NCBI GenBank assembly: GCA_015069605.1
Contig: SVII01000003.1
Span: 44,511 to 108,510, forward strand
Length of the DNA stretch: 64,000 nt
Reading direction: 5' to 3'
Origin: Clostridiales bacterium
GTDB lineage: Bacteria > Bacillota > Clostridia > Christensenellales > Borkfalkiaceae
Numbering within the stretch: position 1 is the first letter of the stretch; each line of letters begins with the position of its first letter. Shown here piece by piece: positions 1 to 7,153 of the stretch. The notes below the pieces were generated by a model, which was given only the letters and a program-made list of their open reading frames with translations, was not told where the DNA came from and ran no database searches. Made by a program: the position numbers and the translations under genes.

Positions 1-1
1 C

Positions 2-106
2 GCAATCCGTGCGCTTTCCACTTGCGAATTGGAAATCACGTTGATTTCCGACGTATCCCCCATCCCCCACAACGGTTGCAGACCCCCGAAGCGTCGTAGA
101 GTTTAA
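2..106 (+). CDS. rpsK: 30S ribosomal protein S11, C-terminal fragment
   Basis: Only the last 34 codons are inside the window; the gene starts upstream. The visible tail ends in the S11 signature [15 protein letters not shown] followed by TAA. S11 sits on the platform of the 30S subunit and helps form the mRNA exit region. It is followed after 21 bases by rpsD, the usual order of the S13-S11-S4-alpha-L17 operon. Identification rests on the conserved C-terminus and synteny. Confidence 0.93.
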   Translation, partial: AIRALSTCELEITLISDVSPIPHNGCRPPKRRRV

Positions 107-127
107 TCAGGAGGCAATTAGAAAGTT

Positions 128-754
128 ATGGCAAGATATAGAGAAGCTAAATGTAAACTTTGCAGAAGAGAAGGTGCAAAGTTGTTCCTTAAAGGCGACA
201 AATGCTATATGGAAAAATGCCCGTTCAACAAGCGTCCGGTTGCTCCCGGTCAGCACGGTGCAGACAGAAAGAAGGTATCCGAATATGGTTTGCAGCTTCG
301 TGAAAAGCAAAAGACCAAGAGAATTTACGGCGTTCAGGAAGGCCAATTCCGTAAGTATTACGAAATGGCTGACCGTATGAAGGGCGTAACGGGTGAAAAC
401 ATGCTTTCCTTGTTGGAAAGAAGACTTGACAACGTAGTATTCAGAATGGGCATTGCTCCTTCTAGAACGTTGGCTCGTCAGATCGTTAGCCACGCACACT
501 TGATGGTAAACGGTAAGACGGTTACGATCCCCTCCTATATTGTAAAGGCAGGCGACGTAGTTGTTGTTAAGGAAAACAGAAAGGGCAACAAGTATTTTAC
601 GGAACTTAAAGAAACCAAAGCAAACAACAGCCTTGTTAAATGGGTTGAGTTTGACAGAGAAAAACTTGAAGGAAAGGTATTGGCTCTTCCTACCAGAGAA
701 GATATCGACAGCCAGATTGCAGAGCATATGATTGTCGAATTGTACTCCAAATAA
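128..754 (+). CDS. rpsD: 30S ribosomal protein S4 (zinc-binding form)
   Basis: 208 residues, full length for S4, which binds 16S rRNA early in 30S assembly and in many bacteria represses its own operon. The N-terminus carries four cysteines (9, 12, 26, 31) spaced CX2C-X13-CX4C, so this is the zinc-ribbon (C+) form rather than the cysteine-free form found in Bacillus. An S4 RNA-binding domain lies at about residues 98-160 ([11 protein letters not shown], then [10 protein letters not shown]). The ATG follows an AGGAGG at 109-114. It lies between rpsK and rpoA. Confidence 0.97.
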   Translation: MARYREAKCKLCRREGAKLFLKGDKCYMEKCPFNKRPVAPGQHGADRKKVSEYGLQLREKQKTKRIYGVQEGQFRKYYEMADRMKGVTGENMLSLLERRLDNVVFRMGIAPSRTLARQIVSHAHLMVNGKTVTIPSYIVKAGDVVVVKENRKGNKYFTELKETKANNSLVKWVEFDREKLEGKVLALPTREDIDSQIAEHMIVELYSK

Positions 755-779
755 TTGAAAAATATAAGGAGGTAACATA

Positions 780-1733
780 ATGATCGAAATGGATATGCCC
801 AAACTCGAAGTGCTTGAAAATGACGATTTCTATGCGAAGGTCGTTTGCGAGCCTTTGGAGAAAGGTTTCGGTCTTACTATAGGGAACTGCCTCAGAAGAA
901 TTCTTCTGTCGGCTTTACCTGGCGCTGCTGTGGAAGGTATTAAATTCCTTGACGGTAGTGTAAAACATGAGTTTTCCGCTGTAACGGGTATCAAAGAAGA
1001 CGTTACGGAAATTATTCTCAATCTTAAAACGCTTGCAATCAAGACGAAGGTTATTGAAAAAGATTACGAAAAAGTTTTGCACATTTGCAAAGAAGGTCCT
1101 GCCGTTGTAACGGGTAAAGACCTCAATATTGATGCGGAAATTGAAGTAATCAATGCAGATCAATACATTTGCACGATCGACGAAGGTGCGAAGCTTGACG
1201 TTGAGTTGACCATCGGTAGAGGCAGAGGTTATAAACCTGCAAAGGAAAACAAGAAACCCGTGATCGATTATATTGCAATTGATTCTATCTATACGCCTGT
1301 TCAGAAAGTGAACTATACGGTTGAACCTACGCGCGTAGGTCAAGCGGTAGACTATGACAAGCTGACGTTGGAAGTATGGACGGATGGCACGTTCTCCGGT
1401 AAAGAAATTATTTCTTTGGCTGCAAGAATCATGAAAGAACATATCGGTTTGTTCGTTGGCTTAAGTGAAACGATCGCGGGTATGGAGAATATTCTTAACA
1501 AGACGGAAGACGACAAACAACAACAAATTCTCAAAATGGCGATTGAAGAGATGGATCTTTCCGTCCGTTCCTACAACTGCTTAAAGAGAGCAAACATTCA
1601 TACAGTCGAAGACCTCACCAAGAAGACGGAAGACGATATGTTGAAGGTAAGAAACCTCGGCAGAAAGTCTTTGGAAGAAGTTATTCAGAAATTGGCGTCG
1701 TATGGTCTCGCATTAAAACAACAGGAGGATTAA
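780..1733 (+). CDS. rpoA: DNA-directed RNA polymerase subunit alpha
   Basis: 317 residues, the usual length. The N-terminal domain (about 1-230) carries the assembly motifs GFGLTIGNCLRRILLSALPG and VEPTRVGQ. After a linker, the C-terminal domain (about 250-310) has the helix-hairpin-helix pattern seen in LSVRSYNCLKRANI and LRNLGRKSLEEV-type sequence (here VRNLGRKSLEEV). Alpha dimerises to nucleate the polymerase and contacts UP elements and activators. The start is fixed by AGGAGG seven bases upstream. It lies 25 bases after rpsD and 4 bases before rplQ, so it is cotranscribed with both. Confidence 0.98.
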   Translation: MIEMDMPKLEVLENDDFYAKVVCEPLEKGFGLTIGNCLRRILLSALPGAAVEGIKFLDGSVKHEFSAVTGIKEDVTEIILNLKTLAIKTKVIEKDYEKVLHICKEGPAVVTGKDLNIDAEIEVINADQYICTIDEGAKLDVELTIGRGRGYKPAKENKKPVIDYIAIDSIYTPVQKVNYTVEPTRVGQAVDYDKLTLEVWTDGTFSGKEIISLAARIMKEHIGLFVGLSETIAGMENILNKTEDDKQQQILKMAIEEMDLSVRSYNCLKRANIHTVEDLTKKTEDDMLKVRNLGRKSLEEVIQKLASYGLALKQQED

Positions 1734-1737
1734 AATT

Positions 1738-2244
1738 ATGCCCAGAAAATTGGGAAGAACGTCCAAAGAAAGAAATGCCCTTTTGAGAAATCAGGCGTCC
1801 CAGCTTCTTTGGTATGGTAGAATTGAAACGACCGCAGCTAAAGCGAAAGAATTGAGATCTTACGTTGAAAAGCTCATCACGAAAGCGGTTAACACCTATG
1901 AAGATATCGTTGAATACGAAGTAACGACGAAAGACAGCAAGGGTAAAGAAGTTACCACGAAGGCTGTAAAAGACGGCCCTAAGAAATTGGCTGCTCGTCG
2001 TGCAATCATGGCTAAAACCTACGATTTGCAGGAAATCAAAGGTTTCAACGAAAAGAAGAGCGAATTCAAGGCTAGAACAGCTGACATTCAGCACCCCTTG
2101 ATGCACAAACTTTTCAACGAGATCGCTCCCAAATACGCTCAACGTAAAGAAGAAACGAAGCAGGGTGGCGGTTACACCAGAATCCTTTACCTCGGCGAAC
2201 GTCGTGGTGATGGCGCGGAATCCGCAATCATCGAATTGGTTTAA
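1738..2244 (+). CDS. rplQ: 50S ribosomal protein L17
   Basis: 168 residues against about 120 in Bacillus. The N-terminus (KLGRTSKERNALLRN), the RIETTAAKAKELR segment and the C-terminus (GGGYTRILYLGERRGDGAE) are canonical. The extra length is two charged insertions, at about residues 50-72 and 85-110, flanking the AARRAIM segment. L17 sits near the polypeptide exit tunnel. The ATG lies 4 bases after the rpoA stop, with AGGAGG inside the end of rpoA. It is the last gene of the operon and is followed by a clear terminator. Confidence 0.95.
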   Translation: MPRKLGRTSKERNALLRNQASQLLWYGRIETTAAKAKELRSYVEKLITKAVNTYEDIVEYEVTTKDSKGKEVTTKAVKDGPKKLAARRAIMAKTYDLQEIKGFNEKKSEFKARTADIQHPLMHKLFNEIAPKYAQRKEETKQGGGYTRILYLGERRGDGAESAIIELV

Positions 2245-2274
2245 TTCGTTAAGCGCATTTAACAAAAAGATATT

Positions 2275-2304
2275 CGTCCGTAGAATTTTCTACGGACGTT
2301 TTCT
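2275..2304 (+). terminator. Rho-independent terminator of the rpsK-rpsD-rpoA-rplQ operon
   Basis: CGTCCGTAGAA pairs with TTCTACGGACG (2275-2285 with 2288-2298) and is followed by TTTTCTTTT. It lies 30 bases after the rplQ stop. Confidence 0.9.
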
Positions 2305-2359
2305 TTTATCTGTGAAAAATAAAAAATCTTTTCTTTATGAAAAGACTGCGATCAAGTAT

Positions 2360-2388
2360 TTACAATTTACAAAAAATGTGTTATAATA
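2360..2388 (+). promoter_or_regulatory. Sigma-A-type promoter for the serine dehydratase gene
   Basis: TTTACA at 2360-2365, a 17-base spacer, and TATAAT at 2383-2388. The start codon is 49 bases beyond the -10. The core closely resembles the tRNA-Glu promoter at 34202-34230. Confidence 0.75.
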
Positions 2389-2436
2389 AATAAGTAAACG
2401 CATACGTTTGCTAGTACAGTGAAAGAGGATAGAAAG

Positions 2437-3627
2437 ATGCGCTCATTGAAAGAATTATATAGAATAGGGAAAGGCCCGTCGTCATCGCACACGATCGGAC
2501 CGGAAAGGGCGTGTAAACTGTTTTTATCTGAAAATTCCAACGCTGATGCCTTTGTGGTTCGCTTGTATGATTCCTTGGCGAAAACGGGCGAAGGACATGG
2601 AACCCAGAAAGTAATTGCTGAAATTTTACCCAACGTAACGATTGAAAATGATGTAGTTACACAATGTCCGCATCCCAACACAATGGATTTCATCGCGTAC
2701 ATGGGTGGGGTGAAAATAGCAAATATGCGTGTTTACAGCGTCGGTGGGGGCGCAATTTTGGTGGAAGGTAGGCAAAATACGGAGGGTGCGGAGGTCTACT
2801 CCTTAAATAAGCTGTCCGATATTCGAGAATACTGCGAGAAGAAGAATATCCGTCTTTACGATTACGTATTTAAAAATGAAGGCGAGGAACTGAAAGATTA
2901 CCTTACAGAAGTGTGGCAAACTATGAAAGCGGCGGTGGAACGTGGGGTTCATAGAACGGGGATTTTGCCCGGTGGATTGGACGTAGAGCGTCGCGCGGCG
3001 ATATTATACCAAGGCGTAAAGCCCGACGAAAGTGCGGAAAATAAAGAAAACCGTTTGGTATGCGCCTATGCGTTTGCTGTAAGCGAGGAGAATGCATCAG
3101 GCGGTACGATTGTGACAGCGCCCACGTGCGGGGCTTGTGGCGTATTGCCTGCGGTCTTGAAATATTCGCAGGAGAGAAAAGGTTACACAGACGAACAAAT
3201 CGTCAACGCGTTGGCAACAGCGGGGTTAATCGGCAATCTAATCAAGACAAACGCCTCGATTTCGGGCGCAGAGTGCGGTTGTCAAGCAGAGATCGGCAGT
3301 GCGTGCTGTATGGCAACGGCGGCCTTAGCAGAATTGCAAGGCTTGACCTTGGGACAAATTGAATACGGCGCAGAGGTGGCGATGGAGCATCATTTGGGCT
3401 TAACGTGCGATCCTATTTGCGGTTTAGTGCAGATTCCGTGCATTGAGAGAAATGCGGTTGCGGCGATGCGCGCAATTAATGCGGCATCCTTGGCGTACTT
3501 TTTGTCGGACAGTAGAAAAATTTCTTTTGATCTTGTCATAAAAACAATGTACGAAACGGGAAAAGATTTGCCCAAACCCTATCGTGAAACGGCGGAAGGT
3601 GGTTTAGCAAAACTATATAAAAAATAA
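2437..3627 (+). CDS. sdaA: L-serine ammonia-lyase, Fe-S dependent, single-chain
   Basis: 396 residues. Deaminates L-serine to pyruvate and ammonia with an oxygen-labile 4Fe-4S cluster. Visible features are the N-terminal beta-domain motif [13 protein letters not shown], then in the alpha domain [11 protein letters not shown] at about residue 227 and two cysteine-bearing segments, [13 protein letters not shown] and [12 protein letters not shown], which supply cluster ligands in this family. Alpha and beta parts are fused in one chain as in E. coli SdaA, not split as in Bacillus. A GTG 18 bases upstream is in frame, but AGAGG lies 7 bases before the ATG at 2437, which is preferred. It has its own promoter and terminator and is monocistronic. 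Confidence 0.93.
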   Translation: MRSLKELYRIGKGPSSSHTIGPERACKLFLSENSNADAFVVRLYDSLAKTGEGHGTQKVIAEILPNVTIENDVVTQCPHPNTMDFIAYMGGVKIANMRVYSVGGGAILVEGRQNTEGAEVYSLNKLSDIREYCEKKNIRLYDYVFKNEGEELKDYLTEVWQTMKAAVERGVHRTGILPGGLDVERRAAILYQGVKPDESAENKENRLVCAYAFAVSEENASGGTIVTAPTCGACGVLPAVLKYSQERKGYTDEQIVNALATAGLIGNLIKTNASISGAECGCQAEIGSACCMATAALAELQGLTLGQIEYGAEVAMEHHLGLTCDPICGLVQIPCIERNAVAAMRAINAASLAYFLSDSRKISFDLVIKTMYETGKDLPKPYRETAEGGLAKLYKK

Positions 3628-3631
3628 AAAT

Positions 3632-3700
3632 GGACAGGGCAGGTACGAGATGAAACGAAAAAAACGTATATTTCATCGCATACCTGCCGTCCTTATTTTT
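3632..3700 (+). terminator. Terminator after sdaA
   Basis: A long imperfect hairpin. GGACAGGGCAGGTA near 3632-3645 and GATGAAA pair with TTTCATC and TACCTGCCGTCC (3671-3692), followed by TTATTTTTT. It begins 4 bases after the sdaA stop. Confidence 0.85.
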
Positions 3701-3758
3701 TGTGGAGAAAAGTATTAAAAAATTTCCAAAAAATTTATATAAAAAGGCAAAAAAACGC

Positions 3759-3787
3759 TTGACAAAAATCGTGAAATAGATTATTAT
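3759..3787 (+). promoter_or_regulatory. Strong promoter of the tRNA operon
   Basis: Consensus TTGACA at 3759-3764, an exact 17-base spacer, and TATTAT at 3782-3787. The first tRNA starts 33 bases after the -10. Confidence 0.88.
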
Positions 3788-3819
3788 ATACAAGCACTTG
3801 TTTGATGAGCGCAAAATGT

Positions 3820-3896
3820 GGCCCAGTAGCTCAGTTGGTTAGAGCGCCAGCCTGTCACGCTGGAGGTCGACGGTTCGAGCCCGTTCTGGGTCGCCA
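3820..3896 (+). tRNA. tRNA-Asp (GTC)
   Basis: 77 bases with encoded CCA. The acceptor GGCCCAG pairs with CTGGGTC, with one G-U pair. The anticodon stem CCAGC/GCTGG encloses the loop CTGTCAC (anticodon GTC). The discriminator base is G, as expected for Asp. First of five tRNAs. Confidence 0.97.
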
Positions 3897-3901
3897 CAAA
3901 C

Positions 3902-3977
3902 GCCTTGGTAGCTCAGTCGGTAGAGCAGCAGACTGAAAATCTGCCTGTCGGTGGTTCGATTCCGCCCCAAGGCACCA
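3902..3977 (+). tRNA. tRNA-Phe (GAA)
   Basis: 76 bases with encoded CCA. The acceptor GCCTTGG pairs with CCAAGGC. The anticodon loop is CTGAAAA between GCAGA and TCTGC. Discriminator A. Five bases separate it from tRNA-Asp. Confidence 0.97.
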
Positions 3978-4014
3978 ACTTGTTGGTAAAAGAAGCGCTT
4001 CCAAGACACTACAC

Positions 4015-4090
4015 GCCGGTGTAGCTCAATTGGCAGAGCAGCTGATTTGTAATCAGCAGGTTGTGGGTTCGAGTCCAATCACCGGCTCCA
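4015..4090 (+). tRNA. tRNA-Thr (TGT)
   Basis: 76 bases with encoded CCA. The acceptor GCCGGTG pairs with CACCGGC. The anticodon loop is TTTGTAA between GCTGA and TCAGC, reading ACA/ACN threonine codons. Confidence 0.96.
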
Positions 4091-4106
4091 ATCAAAAATT
4101 GAATAT

Positions 4107-4191
4107 GGGCAGATTCCAGAGCGGCCAAATGGATCAGACTGTAAATCTGACGTCTTCGACTTCGGTGGTTCGAATCCACCTCTGCCCACCA
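4107..4191 (+). tRNA. tRNA-Tyr (GTA)
   Basis: 85 bases, class II with a long variable arm (ACGTCTTCGACTTCGG region) as expected for bacterial tRNA-Tyr. The acceptor GGGCAGA pairs with TCTGCCC, and CCA is encoded. The anticodon loop is CTGTAAA. Confidence 0.97.
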
Positions 4192-4194
4192 TAT

Positions 4195-4270
4195 GGATGA
4201 TTAGCTCAGCTGGTAGAGCAACTGACTCTTAATCAGTGGGCCCAGGGTTCGAGTCCCTGATCGTCCACCA
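4195..4270 (+). tRNA. tRNA-Lys (CTT)
   Basis: 76 bases with encoded CCA. The acceptor GGATGAT pairs with ATCGTCC, with one G-U pair. The anticodon loop is CTCTTAA (anticodon CTT). Only 3 bases separate it from tRNA-Tyr. It is the last intact tRNA of the operon. Confidence 0.96.
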
Positions 4271-4272
4271 AG

Positions 4273-4317
4273 AATAACCTAAATGAATCCTTGAGGTTCG
4301 ATTTAGGTTATTTTTTT
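4273..4317 (+). terminator. Terminator of the tRNA operon
   Basis: AATAACCTAAAT (4273-4284) pairs perfectly with ATTTAGGTTATT (4301-4312) and runs into seven Ts. It starts 3 bases after tRNA-Lys. Confidence 0.93.
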
Positions 4318-4633
4318 ATAGATTATCTGGATTGATTTAATATAGCAGTCAAACCAACTGAATATTTTTTGCAAGGGCATTTTATCTATATGGGATAATT
4401 AACATACTTGATAGATAAAATCTAAAGTGATATAATTTTTACAGTATAGAGAAAATCTTGGATTGATAGGATAAATACATACATAAAAAGAAAAAGAGAG
4501 AGCTCTTTATTGGTAAATCTTTCTAATGTTGCCAATTCTTAGTTATCAATATAAATACACTATTGGTAAAATTCCCCGAATAGTGTATATACATAGGTAA
4601 GAGTTTGATCTTATATTGACTCTTGTCTAAAAC
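4318..4633 (+). other. AT-rich gene-free stretch with inverted repeats
   Basis: I see no coding region here. The stretch is much more AT-rich than its neighbours. It holds two inverted repeats: ATTTTATCTAT at 4379-4389 with ATAGATAAAAT at 4411-4421, and ATACACTATT at 4555-4564 with AATAGTGTAT at 4579-4588. TATTGGTAAA occurs twice (4508-4517 and 4561-4570). Lying between an intact tRNA operon and a truncated tRNA, it looks like the debris of an insertion or deletion, but no transposase or integrase remnant is visible. Confidence 0.5.
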
Positions 4634-4683
4634 GGAGGCATGGCTCAGTTGGCTAGAGTGCTTTCTTGACATGTAAGGGGTTG
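4634..4683 (+). pseudogene. Truncated tRNA-Val (GAC), 3' part missing
   Basis: The first 50 or so bases read as a tRNA. The acceptor 5' strand GGAGGCA is followed by a D-arm (GCTC, AGTTGGCTA, GAGT) and an anticodon arm CTTTC-TTGACAT-GTAAG with anticodon GAC. The anticodon stem has one T-T mismatch. No T-arm (no GGTTCGA), no 3' acceptor strand and no CCA follow; the sequence passes straight into the promoter region of rimP. It is probably non-functional. Confidence 0.75.
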
Positions 4684-4732
4684 AAGAAAAGATTTTGCTT
4701 TGCTAAAAATGCGGGAAAGCGGTGTAAAACGC

Positions 4733-4761
4733 TTGCTTTTTGCAAAAGTTAATGGTATAAT
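4733..4761 (+). promoter_or_regulatory. Promoter of the rimP-nusA-infB operon
   Basis: TTGCTT at 4733-4738, a 17-base spacer, and TATAAT at 4756-4761. The predicted transcription start is near 4768, about 80 bases before the rimP start. Confidence 0.75.
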
Positions 4762-4788
4762 AAGCATACTTAATAATAATGTTTAGTT

Positions 4789-4814
4789 ATTGAGAGTGGG
4801 CAACCACTCTCAAT
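4789..4814 (+). promoter_or_regulatory. Perfect hairpin in the rimP leader
   Basis: ATTGAGAGTGG (4789-4799), the loop GCAA, then the perfect complement CCACTCTCAAT (4804-4814). It starts about 20 bases after the predicted transcription start and ends 27 bases before the Shine-Dalgarno. No T-run follows, so it is not an ordinary terminator. A GCAA (GNRA-type) tetraloop makes it a stable structure, possibly a 5' stabiliser or a binding site for feedback control of the operon. Confidence 0.6.
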
Positions 4815-4849
4815 ATTGCTATAAAAGCATATACAAACGCAGGAGTAGT

Positions 4850-5320
4850 ATGAAAACGAAGCCTATTGCGGAAATTAAAACGGCATTGCAGCCCATCGCG
4901 GCTGAACTGAATATCGAGATTGTGGAAATTGAGTTCAAACAAGGCAAAGAACCTGCTTTGACGGTGTATATCGACACCGAAACGGGCGTAGATTTGAACA
5001 CGTGTGAGAAATTCCACCGCGCGATCGATCCCGTGTTGGACGAAGTCGATCCCACTTTTGGCGCGCCGTATACGCTCAACGTTTCCAGCCCTGGTTTGGA
5101 TCGTCCCTTGAAAACAGACCGCGATTATCAAAAATGCATGGGGCTGAAAGTGGAAATCAAACTCTTTGCGCCGATGAAGGGTAAGAAATTTTTTGAGGCT
5201 ACGCTCAAAGGCCACGATGAAAATTGCGTGTATTTGGAAGAAAAGGGTGAGGAATTCAAGCTGGAAAAAGCGAAGATTGCCAAGATTTGCCGCGCAATCG
5301 ATTTTGACGGCTTGTTATAA
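4850..5320 (+). CDS. rimP: Ribosome maturation factor RimP
   Basis: 156 residues, normal for RimP, which helps 30S subunit maturation. The N-terminal domain carries the family segment LNIEIVEIEFKQG and the hallmark YTLNVSSPGLDRPL at about residues 79-92. The C-terminal SH3-like domain follows (GKKFFEATLKGHDE, then KLEKAKIAKICRAIDF). The ATG at 4850 has AGGAG 4 bases upstream. A longer in-frame reading to 4790 would start inside the leader hairpin and is not credible. First gene of the nusA operon. Confidence 0.93.
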   Translation: MKTKPIAEIKTALQPIAAELNIEIVEIEFKQGKEPALTVYIDTETGVDLNTCEKFHRAIDPVLDEVDPTFGAPYTLNVSSPGLDRPLKTDRDYQKCMGLKVEIKLFAPMKGKKFFEATLKGHDENCVYLEEKGEEFKLEKAKIAKICRAIDFDGLL

Positions 5321-5400
5321 ACAGACACATAGAAAACTATATCAACATTAACAAAAAAATCATAAAGTAAATCACGAAAAATCAACAGGAGATTACGAAA

Positions 5401-6498
5401 ATGGAAAACAAAGAGTTTTTTGCGGCGCTTACCGATTTGGTAAAGGAAAAGGGGATCAGCGAAGAAGCGTTTATCACGACGTTGGAAAACGCGCTTGCGT
5501 CTGCGTATAAAAAGCAGTTCGACGGTGGCGCGGAAGTTGCCGTTACCCTCGACGCGGAAAAGGGCACGATCGAATTTAAGGCTACCCGTTACGTTGTGGA
5601 AGAGGTAGAAGATAAAGATAAGGAAATTTCGTTGGAAGATGCGCAGGAACTCAATCCCGATTATAAGGTCGGAGATACCATTGTGAAAACGTTTATTCCT
5701 AAAGATTTCGGCCGTATCGCTGCGCAGACCGCTAAACAGGTTATTTTGCAAAAATTACACGAAGCGGAACGCGACAACACTTTCTCGGAATTCTCCGATA
5801 AAGAAGGCGAATTGATGGAAGGTTTGATCCGTAAAATCGACGATAAAAACGTGTACGTGGAACTCGGGGATAAGAAAATCGAAGGGGTTATGCCTCCGCA
5901 GGATCAAGTTTCCACCGAAAGATACAACGTCGGCGATCGCTTGAAAGTGTTCGTGAAACGCGTTAGAAACAGCGGTAAAAGCTCGCAAATCGTCGTTTCT
6001 CGTACGGCGCAGGGTTTGGTGAAGAAGTTATTTGAAGAACAAGTTCCCGAAATTGCGCAGGGTATCGTGGAAATTAAGGAAATTGCTCGTGAAGCGGGGC
6101 ATCGTACTAAGATGGCAATCCTTTCCAATGATGCGCGCGTAGACGCTGTCGGTGCTTGCGTTGGTAACAGAGGCGCGAGAGTAAACGCTGTTGTCGAAGA
6201 GCTTGGTGGTGAAAAGATTGATATTATTCTTTGGAACGAAGATCCTTTGGCGTTCATTTATAAGGCATTGTCGCCTGCAACCGTTTTGTCGGTAACGGCA
6301 AGAGGAGAACGTAGCGCTATGGCAATCGTACCCGATGACAAGTTGTCGCTTGCAATCGGCCGCGACGGTCAAAACGCAAGATTGGCGGCTCGTTTGACGG
6401 GTTGGAAGATTGACGTGAAGAGCGCGTCCTCGCCCGAAGCTGCGGAAATTTTGGCGGCTATGGAAACGGAAATTAGCGAAGAAGGGAGCGAAGAATAA
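5401..6498 (+). CDS. nusA: Transcription termination/antitermination factor NusA
   Basis: 365 residues. An N-terminal RNA polymerase-binding domain (about 1-125) is followed by an S1 domain (about 135-200, with LIRKIDDKNVYVELGD) and two KH domains (about 225-345). KH1 has GACVGNRGARVNAVVEEL and KH2 has LAIGRDGQNARLAARLTG. It ends soon after KH2 and lacks the C-terminal acidic repeats of E. coli NusA, which is normal for Bacillota. NusA binds elongating polymerase and modulates pausing and termination. The start follows CAGGAG. An 80-base gap after rimP shows no terminator. Confidence 0.97.
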   Translation: MENKEFFAALTDLVKEKGISEEAFITTLENALASAYKKQFDGGAEVAVTLDAEKGTIEFKATRYVVEEVEDKDKEISLEDAQELNPDYKVGDTIVKTFIPKDFGRIAAQTAKQVILQKLHEAERDNTFSEFSDKEGELMEGLIRKIDDKNVYVELGDKKIEGVMPPQDQVSTERYNVGDRLKVFVKRVRNSGKSSQIVVSRTAQGLVKKLFEEQVPEIAQGIVEIKEIAREAGHRTKMAILSNDARVDAVGACVGNRGARVNAVVEELGGEKIDIILWNEDPLAFIYKALSPATVLSVTARGERSAMAIVPDDKLSLAIGRDGQNARLAARLTGWKIDVKSASSPEAAEILAAMETEISEEGSEE

Positions 6499-6557
6499 TC
6501 CTTTCTGTGATAGATTTTGCGAGGCGGAGCAAATTCGCGGCGTAAAAAGGAGGCAAT

Positions 6558-6830
6558 ATGCCCAAGACAAAGAACATACCCGTGCGTATGTGTATCGCTT
6601 GTCGGGAAATGAAACCCAAAAACGAAATGCTGCGCGTGGTTAAAACCGCGGACGGTGAGATTTACGCCGATCCGACGGGAAAAGCGTCAGGTAGAGGCGC
6701 GTATATTTGCAACGCAACGGAATGTCGTGATAAACTTAGCTCTAAAAAGCTGTTACACAAGACGTTTTCCGCGAACGTTGCGCCTGAAGTGTATCAGGAA
6801 ATCGAGGAGGATGCTCTTGGAAAAAAGTAA
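6558..6830 (+). CDS. rnpM: RNase P modulator RnpM (YlxR family, DUF448)
   Basis: 90 residues. The family signatures are RMCIACREM near the N-terminus and GRGAYIC at about residue 47. YlxR proteins are small RNA-binding proteins; Bacillus YlxR has been described as binding RNase P RNA and modulating its activity, hence RnpM. The start is preceded by AGGAGG (6550-6555). The 3' end overlaps the next gene, ylxQ, by 14 bases, which suggests translational coupling. Confidence 0.9.
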   Translation: MPKTKNIPVRMCIACREMKPKNEMLRVVKTADGEIYADPTGKASGRGAYICNATECRDKLSSKKLLHKTFSANVAPEVYQEIEEDALGKK

Positions 6831-7149
6831 GATAGAAACTTACCTCGGTTTTTGTATACGATCGGGTCAAATGGTTTTTGGTATTGATAACATTGAAGCG
6901 AAACGCAAAGGAGTAAAACTGTTGATCTCGGACGGAGAACTCGGAAAAAATTCCTTTAAAGAGATACTGAAAGCGCAAGAAAAATTCGCTTGCCCGTTGC
7001 TAATGACGGAAAACGGAGTTTTGAGCGAATACGTACACCGTCCCGCGGTAAAAGCGGTGGCGATTTTAGACAACAATCTTGCTTCGGCGATCCTTGCAGT
7101 CGTCGATAGCGAGCCGCAATTTAAATTATATTCGGGAGGCAACAACTGA
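6817..7149 (+). CDS. ylxQ: L7Ae-family RNA-binding protein YlxQ
   Basis: 110 residues from a TTG start. The sequence (SKIETYLGFCIRSGQMVFG, then the GVKLLISDGELGKNSFKEI region) fits the L7Ae/L30e/S12e fold of YlxQ, a kink-turn RNA binder found next to infB. The start is a choice: an ATG at 6811 touches the GAGGAGG of 6804-6810, whereas TTG at 6817 lies 6 bases beyond it, so TTG is preferred. The gene begins inside the end of rnpM and stops 4 bases before infB. Confidence 0.85.
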   Translation: MEKSKIETYLGFCIRSGQMVFGIDNIEAKRKGVKLLISDGELGKNSFKEILKAQEKFACPLLMTENGVLSEYVHRPAVKAVAILDNNLASAILAVVDSEPQFKLYSGGNN

Positions 7150-7153
7150 ACCT

